32,973 bases of DNA from the NCBI GenBank assembly GCA_017449065.1, contig JAFSKF010000026.1, positions 1 to 32,973 of the forward strand, written 5' to 3'. The position numbers and the translations under genes were made by a program. This DNA comes from Bacteroidales bacterium (lineage in GTDB: Bacteria > Bacteroidota > Bacteroidia > Bacteroidales > UBA3663). This document shows positions 15,286-24,094 of the stretch, piece after piece. The notes beneath the pieces were generated by a model. It saw nothing but the letters and a program-made list of their open reading frames with translations. It did not search any database and had not been told where the DNA came from. Position 1 is the stretch's first letter; the number at the start of each line of letters is the position of its first letter.

Positions 15286-15392
15286 TAAAAAATGAACGAC
15301 TGTCATCCCGACAGTCGAACATCTTCTAACCTTAAATCTTATACCATGAAAAACACGATGCAAAGATAGGGGTTATATCTAATATGTGCAAA
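15286..15392 (-). ncRNA. Small promoter-hairpin element, copy C
   Basis: This is the most complete copy. On the minus strand TTTG (complement of 15389-15392), 20 bp and TATCTTTG (complement of 15361-15368) form a consensus promoter. The shared leader follows, then the hairpin CGACTGTC, loop GGGAT, GACAGTCG (15297-15317), and an exit TTCATTTTTT that forms a good intrinsic terminator. The variable pair is A-T. A discrete transcript of about 70 nt is predicted. Confidence 0.6.
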
Positions 15393-15530
15393 TTATACAC
15401 GTAATTTTCAAGGAAATAAACAAAACTTTAATGTATTTTAATACATTTTGCATATCGGAGTTGACAAGTAAACGAGGCCTTTTCATTAAGCCAAATGAAC
15501 AGAGCTAAACATTTTTGGACTATATCCTGC
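15393..15530. other. Gene-free spacer between element C and the MuiA-like gene
   Basis: No gene is seen. The clearest structure is an AT-rich palindrome, AATGTATT (15430-15437), loop TT, AATACATT (15440-15447). It could be a binding site for a dimeric regulator. The stretch lies downstream of the MuiA-like gene; no strong terminator for that gene was found here. The whole interval from 14767 to 15530 carries no coding sequence, only the MFS promoter and elements D, B and C. Confidence 0.4.
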
Positions 15531-17150
15531 TTACTCGATATAGAGCGTTTTCTGTTTGGGATACTTCACCTGATAGCAAAGATGCAGCTCTTTGGCTTCT
15601 CCGGGTTGAAGTGTAAGCGTCCAAGTGACGATGCCGGTTTCTTTCTTCAGTTCTCCGCCGCTCAGGTTGGTGGCAGTAACTACGATGTCCGATTGGGCAG
15701 ATACCGGAATCTGATCATACACTTTCAGGGTTACCGTTTCTTTTCTCGAATTCTTGATGTTGATCTGCCAGTCCTTGGTTTGTGTGAGCGTATTGCTCAG
15801 CACCTTCCGGCTGCTGTTGTTTTTTTGCAGCTTGCGTTCGATGTGGATACCGTTGTCGCGTCCCAACGAAACTTTCAGCGTGTCGCTTTGGATAGTCGGA
15901 TCGATAGACGTCTTTCCCACAAAATTGTTTTCGAAGAAGATCGAGGCTTCGCCGTCCAGCAGGTTCAGGTCTGCCCAGTCGGTGGCATACGCCATCAGGA
16001 AAGCGTCCTTGTCCATCTTGGGCGAACTCTGGTAGGCATACGTAGCCGGAATCTCGAATTGTCCGATGGTGGTGGTCGTCTGGCGGTTGTCCGACGGGAT
16101 GGTGAGCGGATGTTCGATGACGAACTCATAACCGAACTTAGCATCGCTGGTAGATACTTGCAGATCGAAACTATTCGCTTCCTCTATCTCAATGTCATCC
16201 TCAACAACGCCATCAGCCACCATCGCTCTGCTCAGGTTTACAGCTGCCGACTTATAGACCTTCCCGTAGCCACCTCTGTTCTGTACCTTAGGCTGGACAT
16301 AATTCAGCCAATAAGGTTCGAGCACAGGAGCCGTGTTCGAGCGGTTCGGGTTTGCAGACGAAAGCGAGACCTTTACGTTCTTCCAGTCCTCGTTGGTTTG
16401 CTGTCGGATGTTTGCCTTGTAGGTCAGGTGCATCGGACTGCTGGTATTGTCTGCCCGAAGGTCGTAGGCGGGTTGCCAGGAAGCCCGGTGAACATAGTAG
16501 GCGAAAGAGAAACTGGCGCGGGTGGCGGCAGGAGCATCCACTTTCACGTCGAGCACTGCCATACGTTTCGGTTGGATGCTGTTGAGCGAATCGAGCGTTT
16601 TCTTGGTGCGTTTCTCAGCCTCCTGTGCAACGTCGATCTGGTCTTTCAGTTCCAGTTGTTTCTTGTTGATCGAAACCAGTTCATTATAATAATAGGTATT
16701 GAGTTGCTTGATGTTTTCGAGTGGGGTGACTGCGGTGCGGTTAGTGGTCGAAGCATTGGTCTTCACCATATCCAATTGAGCAGTCAGCGCAGCACTTTGC
16801 ACCTTCAGTTCCTCCACTTTGCGTGTCGCCTGTTTCCACTGTTGGGTGGCGTTCTGTCGTTTCTGTGCCAGTTGGGCACTGTCCGACTGGATGTAATGGT
16901 GGCTCACACCGAGCACGGTCAGCGCGCCTTTCGCTTTCACCTGTACGCTGTTGATGTCAAAGTAGGGTGAAAAACCTTCGAACGATAATGTGCGTTCGCC
17001 ACTTGCCACATTCAGGCTCATCGAACGCTCCACTTGGGCACCGTCAGAAAAGATCGTCACTTTGTCGAGATTGGGTATCTGTTTGTTCTGTGCTGATACA
17101 AACAGCGGAGAGGCCACCAGAACGGCCTCAAAAAGAAGTTTGAGTTTCAT
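15531..17150 (-). CDS. MuiA-like protein with DUF4140 and DUF4139 regions
   Basis: A 539-residue exported protein. The chosen start MKLKLLFEAVLVASPLFVSA gives a normal signal peptide; the frame also extends 11 residues upstream to 17183, which would overlap corA and spoil the signal. The mature N-terminus (NLDKVTIFSDGAQVERS) is the DUF4140 beginning, followed by a coiled coil (AQLAQKRQNATQQWKQATRK onward, about residues 95-190). The C-terminal half is the DUF4139 beta-rich region (FSFAYYVHRASWQPAYDLRA, later GIVTWTLTLQPGEAKELHL). The family is called mucoidy inhibitor A-like; its molecular role is not established. It follows corA by 32 bases and is probably cotranscribed. Confidence 0.8.
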   Translation of the reverse strand: MKLKLLFEAVLVASPLFVSAQNKQIPNLDKVTIFSDGAQVERSMSLNVASGERTLSFEGFSPYFDINSVQVKAKGALTVLGVSHHYIQSDSAQLAQKRQNATQQWKQATRKVEELKVQSAALTAQLDMVKTNASTTNRTAVTPLENIKQLNTYYYNELVSINKKQLELKDQIDVAQEAEKRTKKTLDSLNSIQPKRMAVLDVKVDAPAATRASFSFAYYVHRASWQPAYDLRADNTSSPMHLTYKANIRQQTNEDWKNVKVSLSSANPNRSNTAPVLEPYWLNYVQPKVQNRGGYGKVYKSAAVNLSRAMVADGVVEDDIEIEEANSFDLQVSTSDAKFGYEFVIEHPLTIPSDNRQTTTTIGQFEIPATYAYQSSPKMDKDAFLMAYATDWADLNLLDGEASIFFENNFVGKTSIDPTIQSDTLKVSLGRDNGIHIERKLQKNNSSRKVLSNTLTQTKDWQINIKNSRKETVTLKVYDQIPVSAQSDIVVTATNLSGGELKKETGIVTWTLTLQPGEAKELHLCYQVKYPKQKTLYIE

Positions 17151-17182
17151 AAGCTGTAGGATTGCATGGCAATGGCTTGCCA

Positions 17183-18112
17183 TTAGAACATATCTTTCTT
17201 TTTAAATATGAAGTAGCAGATCAGGACGATCACCAAAGTGGCCAGACCGATGATCGGGAAAGCGTAGTAGTACGATTCCCAGCCGTTGGGCACGTTCATA
17301 CCGAAGAAGCCGGAGATAGCTGCCGGAATCATCAGAATGATGGTAATCGTGGTCAGTCGCTTCATGATGGCATTCAGGTTGTTGCTGATGATGCTCGAAT
17401 AGGACGCACGCTGACGTTCCAACACCTCGCTGTAGATATTGGCGGTGGCGTAGGCCTGTTGCAGCTCGACCTCCACATCGTCCAGCAGGTCTTCGTCGTA
17501 AGGCAGGTGGCGCAGATGCTTCTTCAGGCGGACAAGCACCACCTCGTTGCCTCGGATAGACGTGATGAAATACACCAAAAACTTCTCGATGAGCATCATC
17601 TGCTGCAAGCGGTCGTTGTCCATCGATTCCTCCAAAGCCTCTTCTGCCGCCTTCATCTTGATGTTCATCTGCTTCAGGTACTTCAGATACCAGACCGAAC
17701 TGCTCAGGAAGAGCGAAAGCATCAGGTCGTAGCGCTCGCGACCCTCAATCATCTTCCGGTTCGACCAGCGGATGAAATCGTTCACCATCTCATTATTATA
17801 ATAGCAGATGGAAATGAAGATCTCGCCGTGCACCAGGATAGCCAACGGTACGGTGCTGTAGATCTGTTCTCCGTCGTTGTCTGTCTCTTTGTGGGGAATA
17901 CGGATCAAGGTCATGAGCCAGCCGCCCTCGTTTTCCGTACGCGGACGTTCTTCCGTATCTTCCACGTCTTGGATAAAGTCCCAGGGTGCCTCAAAACGGC
18001 GCACCAGATCTTCCAGCTCTACCTGAGACGGAGCTGTGACCTGAATCCAGCAATCTGCCTGCCACTCGGGCAACTGCTTGAAACCGCCTTCACACTTCCA
18101 GTATTGAATCAT
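17183..18112 (-). CDS. corA: CorA-family divalent cation transporter
   Basis: A 309-residue CorA-like protein. A soluble N-terminal two-thirds is followed by two C-terminal membrane helices joined by the family's GMN motif (SGFFGMNVPNGWES), which forms the selectivity loop of the pentameric Mg2+ or Co2+ channel. The second helix is IIGLATLVIVLICYFIF, ending with a basic KKKD tail in the cytoplasm. Length and order are typical. The ATG at 18110-18112 has no upstream in-frame alternative with family similarity. A -7-like TAATTTCG occurs on the minus strand at 18164-18171, without a clear -33 box. Confidence 0.9.
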   Translation of the reverse strand: MIQYWKCEGGFKQLPEWQADCWIQVTAPSQVELEDLVRRFEAPWDFIQDVEDTEERPRTENEGGWLMTLIRIPHKETDNDGEQIYSTVPLAILVHGEIFISICYYNNEMVNDFIRWSNRKMIEGRERYDLMLSLFLSSSVWYLKYLKQMNIKMKAAEEALEESMDNDRLQQMMLIEKFLVYFITSIRGNEVVLVRLKKHLRHLPYDEDLLDDVEVELQQAYATANIYSEVLERQRASYSSIISNNLNAIMKRLTTITIILMIPAAISGFFGMNVPNGWESYYYAFPIIGLATLVIVLICYFIFKKKDMF

Positions 18113-18214
18113 GTTTTGCTCTTTTTGGAGGGGTTTTACGTCGTTTACTGCTTTTTCGCGGTGCGAAATTAATCTTTTTTTTCGAAATATAGTCTGTTTT
18201 ATTGAAAAAATTCC

Positions 18215-18222
18215 TATTTTTG
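18215..18222 (+). promoter_or_regulatory. -7 box before the methyltransferase fusion gene
   Basis: TATTTTTG matches the -7 consensus and ends 18 bases before the ATG at 18241. The -33 region is poor (TCTG at 18192-18195, 19 bp away). Confidence 0.5.
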
Positions 18223-18240
18223 TGCAAAATTTCGTAGAAA

Positions 18241-20328
18241 ATGGTTCATTTTACCCCCGAACTTAGTGCTTTTTTGCGCGAGCACGCCAACGATGATCCG
18301 ACGCGCCTGCTGCTGTCTGCTGCGCGCTATCCGGATGTGGATATCCGTTGGGTGGCGACGCAACTGGAAGCACACCGGCAGGTTCGGACCAAGTTGCCCG
18401 AATGGTTTGCGATGGCTGACCGGCTGATTTTCGGTGGACGGGTGCCTGCAGAGCAATGCAGTTCCGAGCAGACGGCGCGTTACAAGCGGCAGCTGGTGGC
18501 GGGCTCTTCGTTTTGCGATCTGACCGGCGGCATGGGGGTGGATTTCTATTATATGTCGGAGGGACTGCCCAAGGCCATTTACATCGAACGTCAGCCGCAC
18601 CTGTGCGAGGCAGCGCGTCATAATTTTGCGGTGTTGGGAAGAACGAATGCGGAAGTCCGGGAGGGCGATGCTTTCGAAATGGGCATACCTGAGACCGATA
18701 CTATTTATCTGGATCCGGCGCGTCGCTCGTCCGATGGCGGAAGGGTGTACGATTTGGCGGATTGCGAACCGAATGTTGTGGAAAAACGCGAGGAACTGTT
18801 GCTGTATTGCCGGCGTCTCATTATTAAAATATCTCCTATGGCAGATTTGAGCCGGGTGATGCTGCAGCTGCCCGGCATCTGCGAACTGCATGTGGTAGCC
18901 GTCAAAAACGAATGCAAGGAGGTGCTGGTCGTAATCGATCGGGAACACACTCCCGCTACGCCCCTCATTCACTGTGCGGATTTTCGCACGACCGATGAGG
19001 TGCATTTCCAGTTTACCCTTCCCGAAGAGGCTGCGGCGCAGACTGTGCTTGCTCCGACTGTGCAACGTTATCTGTACGAGCCGGATGTCACGCTGCTGAA
19101 GGCGGGTGCATTCCGTTTGCTTTGTGCGCATTTCAGCGTGCAGAAACTCGATGCTAACAGTCATTTATATACTTCCGACGAACTTGTTGCCGGTTTCCCG
19201 GGCAGAATTTTCGAAATCGAAGAGAATATGAACTTTTCAAGTACGCTCGTCAAGGGTTTGAAGAAAACGATTCCTCAGGCTAATATCTCCACTCGCAATT
19301 TCCCGTTGACAGCTGACGAACTGCGCAGACGATCCGGGTTGAAGGATGGGGGAGAGACCTATCTTTTCGGTACGACCTTGCAGGGAGCCGGTGCTGTGCT
19401 GTTGCGTTGCCGCAAGTGTTTGGCATTGCTGCTCTGTCTGCTGTTGCTTGTGCCTGCTCCGTTGTCAGCAAAACGTAAGAAGAAGGTGCAGGTGCCATCG
19501 GTCGAACAGCTTCTGCAAGGCATCCAGTTGTCGTCGCCGGGTTTGTGGAATCAGGGCATGGAGTTCCTCTATCTGTCGGAAAACGTGAACGCTTCGCTGA
19601 TGCCGGAATCTCCGCTTGCAGTTGCTGATACAGCCAATTACGCCAACACGCGTTGGACCTTCCAGGGCATCGTGAGCGAAGAGAACTGGATGGGACAGCA
19701 GACCATGCATCTGCGTTTCCGCAATCCCAACGGATATATCTACCGGTTTGCAACGGGCAAACTGATGAGCCAGTTGAACGATACCACCTATCATCCGGCT
19801 CTTCCGGGGATGTTGGCTATCGAACCAGTCCGGCAGTGTAACGAGCGGCTGCAAGGCAGCACCTTCTACCTGTTGCTGAACGATGACCGGATTCTGGTGC
19901 CCGATTCGGTCCGGTTGGAGAAGTTCGTTCCTGTGGTCATCGATTCTGTAACCGTCGGAACGGAGATGGCGCCACTTCGCGTGTGGTTCCGTCATCCGCA
20001 AGACAACGGCACCTATCATTCCTCGTTGCTCACTTCGTTGCCCGACAGTCGCGAGAACGCCACCTCTACGCCTATTCAGCGTTTTTTCGCTTCCACCGAT
20101 CCCTATTTGAACTATCCTGATATCAAACCCGAAACATGGACGCTGATCCGTCGTAACCAGGTGCAGCAGGGTATGAGTCTCGAAGAGTGCCGGTTGGCGT
20201 TGGGTCGTCCGCAACGCTACGAACGATACCCATCGAAAGTCGGTTACGTGGAACGCTGGCATTATTCCGACCGGAAGGTGCTGGAGTTTGTGGACGGACG
20301 CCTGCTGAGGGTCGCAACTGAACGATAA
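18241..20328 (+). CDS. PG_1098-like SAM methyltransferase fused to an exported BamE-like domain
   Basis: One uninterrupted 695-codon frame encodes what look like two proteins. Residues 1-392 resemble the Bacteroidetes class I methyltransferase family with a THUMP-like tail: SAM motif FCDLTGGMGVDF (about residue 91), DTIYLDPARRS, and a typical ending YLFGTTLQGAGAVLLRCRK. A strongly hydrophobic run LALLLCLLLLVPAPLSA (394-410) then resembles a signal peptide. The remaining 285 residues look exported and end in a BamE/SmpA-like repeat (QGMSLEECRLALGRP, then WHYSDRKVLEFVDG). A TTG codon at 19402 (residue 388) could serve as an internal start giving a signal-peptide protein. Either a stop codon was lost, or the product carries an internal membrane anchor. 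Confidence 0.75.
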   Translation: MVHFTPELSAFLREHANDDPTRLLLSAARYPDVDIRWVATQLEAHRQVRTKLPEWFAMADRLIFGGRVPAEQCSSEQTARYKRQLVAGSSFCDLTGGMGVDFYYMSEGLPKAIYIERQPHLCEAARHNFAVLGRTNAEVREGDAFEMGIPETDTIYLDPARRSSDGGRVYDLADCEPNVVEKREELLLYCRRLIIKISPMADLSRVMLQLPGICELHVVAVKNECKEVLVVIDREHTPATPLIHCADFRTTDEVHFQFTLPEEAAAQTVLAPTVQRYLYEPDVTLLKAGAFRLLCAHFSVQKLDANSHLYTSDELVAGFPGRIFEIEENMNFSSTLVKGLKKTIPQANISTRNFPLTADELRRRSGLKDGGETYLFGTTLQGAGAVLLRCRKCLALLLCLLLLVPAPLSAKRKKKVQVPSVEQLLQGIQLSSPGLWNQGMEFLYLSENVNASLMPESPLAVADTANYANTRWTFQGIVSEENWMGQQTMHLRFRNPNGYIYRFATGKLMSQLNDTTYHPALPGMLAIEPVRQCNERLQGSTFYLLLNDDRILVPDSVRLEKFVPVVIDSVTVGTEMAPLRVWFRHPQDNGTYHSSLLTSLPDSRENATSTPIQRFFASTDPYLNYPDIKPETWTLIRRNQVQQGMSLEECRLALGRPQRYERYPSKVGYVERWHYSDRKVLEFVDGRLLRVATER

Positions 20329-20340
20329 AAATAAATACCC

Positions 20341-20982
20341 ATGACACAGAAACAACGCTACGAAGCTATAATAAAGTATTTCGTGGAGCACAATCCGAAT
20401 GCAGCTTCCGAACTCAACTACCATAATGCTTTCGAATTACTGGTGGCAGTCATCCTTTCAGCACAGTGTACCGACAAGCGGGTCAATATGGTGACCCCTG
20501 CGCTTCTGAAGGCGTTCCCGACGGCCCAGAAAATGGCGGAGCAGACTCCCGACGAGATTTACGAGTACGTTAAGAGTGTTTCCTATCCGAACAGCAAAGC
20601 ACAGCATCTGGTCGATATGGCACGCAAACTGGTGTCCGATTATGGGGGAGAGGTGCCCGACGATTACGATGCGCTGCTCAGTCTGCCGGGTGTCGGACGC
20701 AAAACAGCCAATGTCATCTCAGCAGTGATCTACAACAAACCGACGATGGCAGTCGATACTCACGTCTTCCGCGTGTCGAACCGCATTGGGCTGACCAATC
20801 ATTCCAAGACGCCACTGAGCACTGAAAAGACATTGACCAAAAACATTCCTGCTGATCTGATACCTGTGGCACATCATTGGCTCATCCTTCATGGACGTTA
20901 CATCTGCACGGCACGCAATCCGAAATGCGGTGAATGTGGCATTTCAGCCTATTGTAAGAAGTATTCGGAGGATGCAAAATGA
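20341..20982 (+). CDS. nth: Endonuclease III
   Basis: A 213-residue base-excision repair glycosylase/lyase acting on oxidised pyrimidines. The helix-hairpin-helix LPGVGRKTANVI contains the catalytic lysine, and VDTHVFRVSNRIGL supplies the catalytic aspartate. The C-terminus carries the iron-sulfur loop C-x6-C-x2-C-x5-C (CTARNPKCGECGISAYC). All expected residues are present and the length is normal. The ATG is 12 bases after the methyltransferase fusion stop, so it is probably cotranscribed. Confidence 0.95.
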   Translation: MTQKQRYEAIIKYFVEHNPNAASELNYHNAFELLVAVILSAQCTDKRVNMVTPALLKAFPTAQKMAEQTPDEIYEYVKSVSYPNSKAQHLVDMARKLVSDYGGEVPDDYDALLSLPGVGRKTANVISAVIYNKPTMAVDTHVFRVSNRIGLTNHSKTPLSTEKTLTKNIPADLIPVAHHWLILHGRYICTARNPKCGECGISAYCKKYSEDAK

Positions 20983-21087
20983 TTCAAAGATTTGTGAATT
21001 CGTGTAGAAATTATCCGAAAATATGGAATGTTTCAATTTTACAGATTATTTGATACGTTTTTTTAGGCGGATAAATAAAATAATAAC

Positions 21088-21095
21088 TATCTTTG
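21088..21095 (+). promoter_or_regulatory. -7 box of the dGTPase gene
   Basis: TATCTTTG sits 20 bases before the dgt ATG at 21116. No TTTG is found at 19-21 bp upstream; the nearest is at 21049-21052, so the -33 element is weak or a regulator is needed. Confidence 0.5.
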
Positions 21096-21115
21096 CGATG
21101 TAAAAACTTCCACTT

Positions 21116-22453
21116 ATGGCACAACTCATGCAATGGAACCGTTTGTTGTCAACGCTTCGTTTCGGACAGGAACAACTGCCCCAAAGCCAGCATGCACGCA
21201 CGGAGTTCCAGCGCGACTACGACCGATTGATATTCTCCTCTTCTTTCCGACGCCTGCAGAATAAGACGCAGGTTTTCCCTTTGCCGGGCAGCATTTTTGT
21301 GCACAACCGTCTGACGCATAGTCTGGAGGTCAGTTGTGTGGGACGATCTCTGGCAAACAATGCCGCGGTTTTCCTGACTGAGAAATATGCGGGTGAGGAG
21401 TGGATCCATAAACTTCAGAGTCTCGACGATATCGTGGCTACCGCCTGTCTGGCTCACGATATGGGCAACCCGCCTTTCGGGCATAGCGGCGAAAGGGCGA
21501 TCATCAGTTATTTCCGAGAGGGGAACGGACAGCGTCTGCGCGATAAGGTGACCGAACACCAGTGGTCCGATTTTACGCATTTCGATGGTAATGCCAATGC
21601 CTTCCGTTTGCTGAGCCACCAGTTTGTGGGTCGGAGGTCTGGCGGTTTTGCGCTTACCTATTCCACGTTGGCCTCGATTATCAAATATCCCTATTCTTCG
21701 CTCGAAGCCACCAAGAAGCCCAAGTTCGGTTTTTTCGAATCCGAGCAGGAGTCGTTCCAGAAGGTGGTCAACGAATTGGGTCTGTTGCCAATCGATGCTT
21801 CCGGCAAGAAGTTCTGCCGTCATCCGTTGGTCTATCTGGTCGAAGCGGCTGACGATATCTGCTATCAGATTATGGACATCGAGGATGCCAACCATTTGAA
21901 ACTGCTTTCGAACGAGGAGACTCATGACTTGCTGCTCCGCTTCTTTGAGGGGGAGACCCGGGCGAAGATTGAGCGCGGACTTACGCACCTGGATGATAGC
22001 AACGAAAAAGTGGCGTATCTCCGCAGCCGCGTCATCGGAACCTTGGTCTATGAATGTTCGGAAGTGTTCAACCACCACGAAGAAGAAATTCTGACAGGCA
22101 CCTTCCAAGGAGCGCTCATCGACCATATCAGTCCGATAACCGCTGGTGCCTATAGGCATTGCAGCGAGGTGGCGTTCAAGAAAATCTATCGTGCCAGCGA
22201 TGTGGTCGAAATCGAATTGGCAGGTCACCAGATTATTTCCGTGCTGCTCGACAAACTGGTCGATGCTGTGCTTTATCCGGAGAAAGCCTATTCACAGCTG
22301 TTGCTCGACCGTGTGCCGCTCCAATACGATATGAGGGCAGCCTCCGAGGGCGATCGCATCATGGCAGTTCTCGATTATATCAGCGGAATGACCGATGTCT
22401 ATGCGCTCGATCTGTATCGCAAGATCTACGGTATGAGTCTACCGTCGCTTTAA
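21116..22453 (+). CDS. dgt: Deoxyguanosine triphosphate triphosphohydrolase-like protein
   Basis: A 445-residue HD-domain phosphohydrolase. It has the N-terminal FQRDYDRLIFSSSFRRLQNK segment, the metal-binding histidine of RLTHSLEVSCVGRSL, the HD pair in CLAHDMGNPPFGHSGE, and the later aspartate in EAADDICYQIMDIEDA. dGTPases release tripolyphosphate from dGTP and related nucleotides, and are also known to limit phage replication through nucleotide depletion in some hosts. The length is standard. Forty bases separate it from uxuB with no recognisable promoter, so read-through into the hexuronate genes is possible. Confidence 0.92.
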   Translation: MAQLMQWNRLLSTLRFGQEQLPQSQHARTEFQRDYDRLIFSSSFRRLQNKTQVFPLPGSIFVHNRLTHSLEVSCVGRSLANNAAVFLTEKYAGEEWIHKLQSLDDIVATACLAHDMGNPPFGHSGERAIISYFREGNGQRLRDKVTEHQWSDFTHFDGNANAFRLLSHQFVGRRSGGFALTYSTLASIIKYPYSSLEATKKPKFGFFESEQESFQKVVNELGLLPIDASGKKFCRHPLVYLVEAADDICYQIMDIEDANHLKLLSNEETHDLLLRFFEGETRAKIERGLTHLDDSNEKVAYLRSRVIGTLVYECSEVFNHHEEEILTGTFQGALIDHISPITAGAYRHCSEVAFKKIYRASDVVEIELAGHQIISVLLDKLVDAVLYPEKAYSQLLLDRVPLQYDMRAASEGDRIMAVLDYISGMTDVYALDLYRKIYGMSLPSL

Positions 22454-22493
22454 GCAAAGGACAATACATATTATAATTATAAACAATACGCAA

Positions 22494-24083
22494 ATGAAAC
22501 TTACAGACATTCTTTCCGGCAACTATAATGCTGCCGAATGGGAAGCAAAAGGTTACGAACTTCCTAAGTTCGATATTGCAGCGGTAGCCCGTAAGACGCA
22601 CGAGGAACCGACTTGGGTGCATTTCGGTGCCGGCAACATCTTCCGTGCTTTTCCGGCTGCTATCCTCAACGAGGCGCTCAACAGCGGCAAATACGATCGC
22701 GGCGTGATCGTTGCAGAGAGTTTTGATTATGAGATTATCGACAAGGCCTATCGTCCTTACGGCAATCTGTCGTTGCTGGTCAGCTTGCAGTCAACGGGTA
22801 CCATCGAGAAGAAGGTGATTGCTTCGGTGACCGAAAGTCTGAAGGCCGACTACCAGTTCGCTGACGATTGGAACCGCTTGGCAGAAATCTTCCGTAAGCC
22901 CAGTTTGCAGATGATCACTTTCACCATCACCGAGAAAGGCTACAGTGTGGCACCTGCTGATTTGGAACGCGGTTTGCAGCCTGTGCTGGCAATGGGTAAG
23001 GTGACGGCTCTGCTTTATGAGCGCTATAAGGCCGGACAGTATCCGCTCACAGTACAGAGCACCGACAACTGCTCGCACAATGGCGATAAGGTGAAAGCCG
23101 GTGTGCTGGCTTACGCTACCAAGTGGGCGGAGCAGGGTCTGGTTCCTGCCGGATTCCTGGCCTATGTGCAGGATGCTTCGAAGATCACCTATCCTTGGTC
23201 GATGATCGATAAGATCACTCCGCGTCCTCACGAGAAAGTGCAGGAACTGCTGGCTGCTGACGGTTTCGAAGACAACAATACCATTATTACTGACAAGAAG
23301 ACCTTTACTGCTCCGTTCGTCAATGCAGAGGAGGTGCAGTATTTGGTTGTTGAGGACAACTACACCAACGGACGTCCGCCGCTCGAATTGGGAGGTGCGC
23401 TCTACACCACCCGCGAGACCGTCGATAAGGTTGAGACGATGAAGGTGACCACCTGTCTCAATCCGTTGCACACTGCGATGTCAATCTACGGATGTTTGCT
23501 CGATTATACGCTTATCTCAGCAGAAATGGCAGATTCCGATCTTCGTAGCTTCATCCAGAAGATCGGTTACATCGAGGCAATGCCAGTGGTGACCGATCCG
23601 GGTGTCCTGAATCCATACGAGTTTATCGGTACGGTCATCAACCGTCGTCTGCCAAATCCGTTTATGCCCGATGCTCCGCAACGCATCGCTACCGATACGT
23701 CGCAGAAACTGCCTATCCGTTTCGGTGAGACCATCAAGAAGTACATTGCACGTGGTTTGGATATGAGCAATCTGGTGCTGATTCCGTTGGCATTGGCAGG
23801 ATACGCCCGTTATCTGAAAGGCATCGACGATAGCGGCAAGCCGTTCACACCTTCCACCGATCCGTTGCTCGAAGAATTGCAGGCGATTGTCGCTCCTTTG
23901 GAACTGGGTAAACCCGATCAGGATTTCAGTTGCCTGAAGCAGCTGTATAGTCGCAAGGATGTTTTCGGTCTGGATCTGTACGAGGCCGGTTTAGGCGAAC
24001 GCATCGAGGGTATGGTGAAGGAACTGTATGCAGGTCCAGGTGCTGTCCGCAGCACCCTCCACAAGTACGTTATCGCCAGATAA
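22494..24083 (+). CDS. uxuB: Fructuronate reductase / mannonate oxidoreductase
   Basis: A 529-residue long-chain polyol dehydrogenase. The nucleotide-binding site is WVHFGAGNIFRAF near residue 42, and the substrate-site signature RIATDTSQKLPIRF lies near residue 405. The enzyme interconverts D-fructuronate and D-mannonate with NAD(H). Family members also reduce tagaturonate or mannitol, but the following uxuA favours the mannonate assignment. Its stop codon is inside an 11-bp inverted repeat. The start ATG at 22494 fits the family. Confidence 0.87.
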   Translation: MKLTDILSGNYNAAEWEAKGYELPKFDIAAVARKTHEEPTWVHFGAGNIFRAFPAAILNEALNSGKYDRGVIVAESFDYEIIDKAYRPYGNLSLLVSLQSTGTIEKKVIASVTESLKADYQFADDWNRLAEIFRKPSLQMITFTITEKGYSVAPADLERGLQPVLAMGKVTALLYERYKAGQYPLTVQSTDNCSHNGDKVKAGVLAYATKWAEQGLVPAGFLAYVQDASKITYPWSMIDKITPRPHEKVQELLAADGFEDNNTIITDKKTFTAPFVNAEEVQYLVVEDNYTNGRPPLELGGALYTTRETVDKVETMKVTTCLNPLHTAMSIYGCLLDYTLISAEMADSDLRSFIQKIGYIEAMPVVTDPGVLNPYEFIGTVINRRLPNPFMPDAPQRIATDTSQKLPIRFGETIKKYIARGLDMSNLVLIPLALAGYARYLKGIDDSGKPFTPSTDPLLEELQAIVAPLELGKPDQDFSCLKQLYSRKDVFGLDLYEAGLGERIEGMVKELYAGPGAVRSTLHKYVIAR

Positions 24084-24089
24084 CGTACT
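24064..24089 (+). repeat. Perfect 11-bp inverted repeat over the uxuB stop codon
   Basis: AGTACGTTATC (24064-24074) and GATAACGTACT (24079-24089) form a perfect stem with a GCCA loop. The uxuB TAA (24081-24083) lies in the right arm. No T tract follows, so it is not a standard terminator; it could stabilise the uxuB transcript end or mark a processing site. Confidence 0.6.
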
Positions 24090-24094
24090 CATTC

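Noticed and set aside
15495..16970. A 491-codon open frame on the plus strand
   Set aside because: It lies antisense to the MuiA-like gene, which has a signal peptide and family motifs; the antisense translation has no recognisable domain.
18214..19164. A 316-codon minus-strand open frame
   Set aside because: It is antisense to the methyltransferase with clear SAM motifs and looks like a shadow of its codon use.
21149..22228. A 359-codon minus-strand open frame
   Set aside because: It is fully antisense to the dGTPase, which has all HD-domain residues; no domain is seen in the antisense product.
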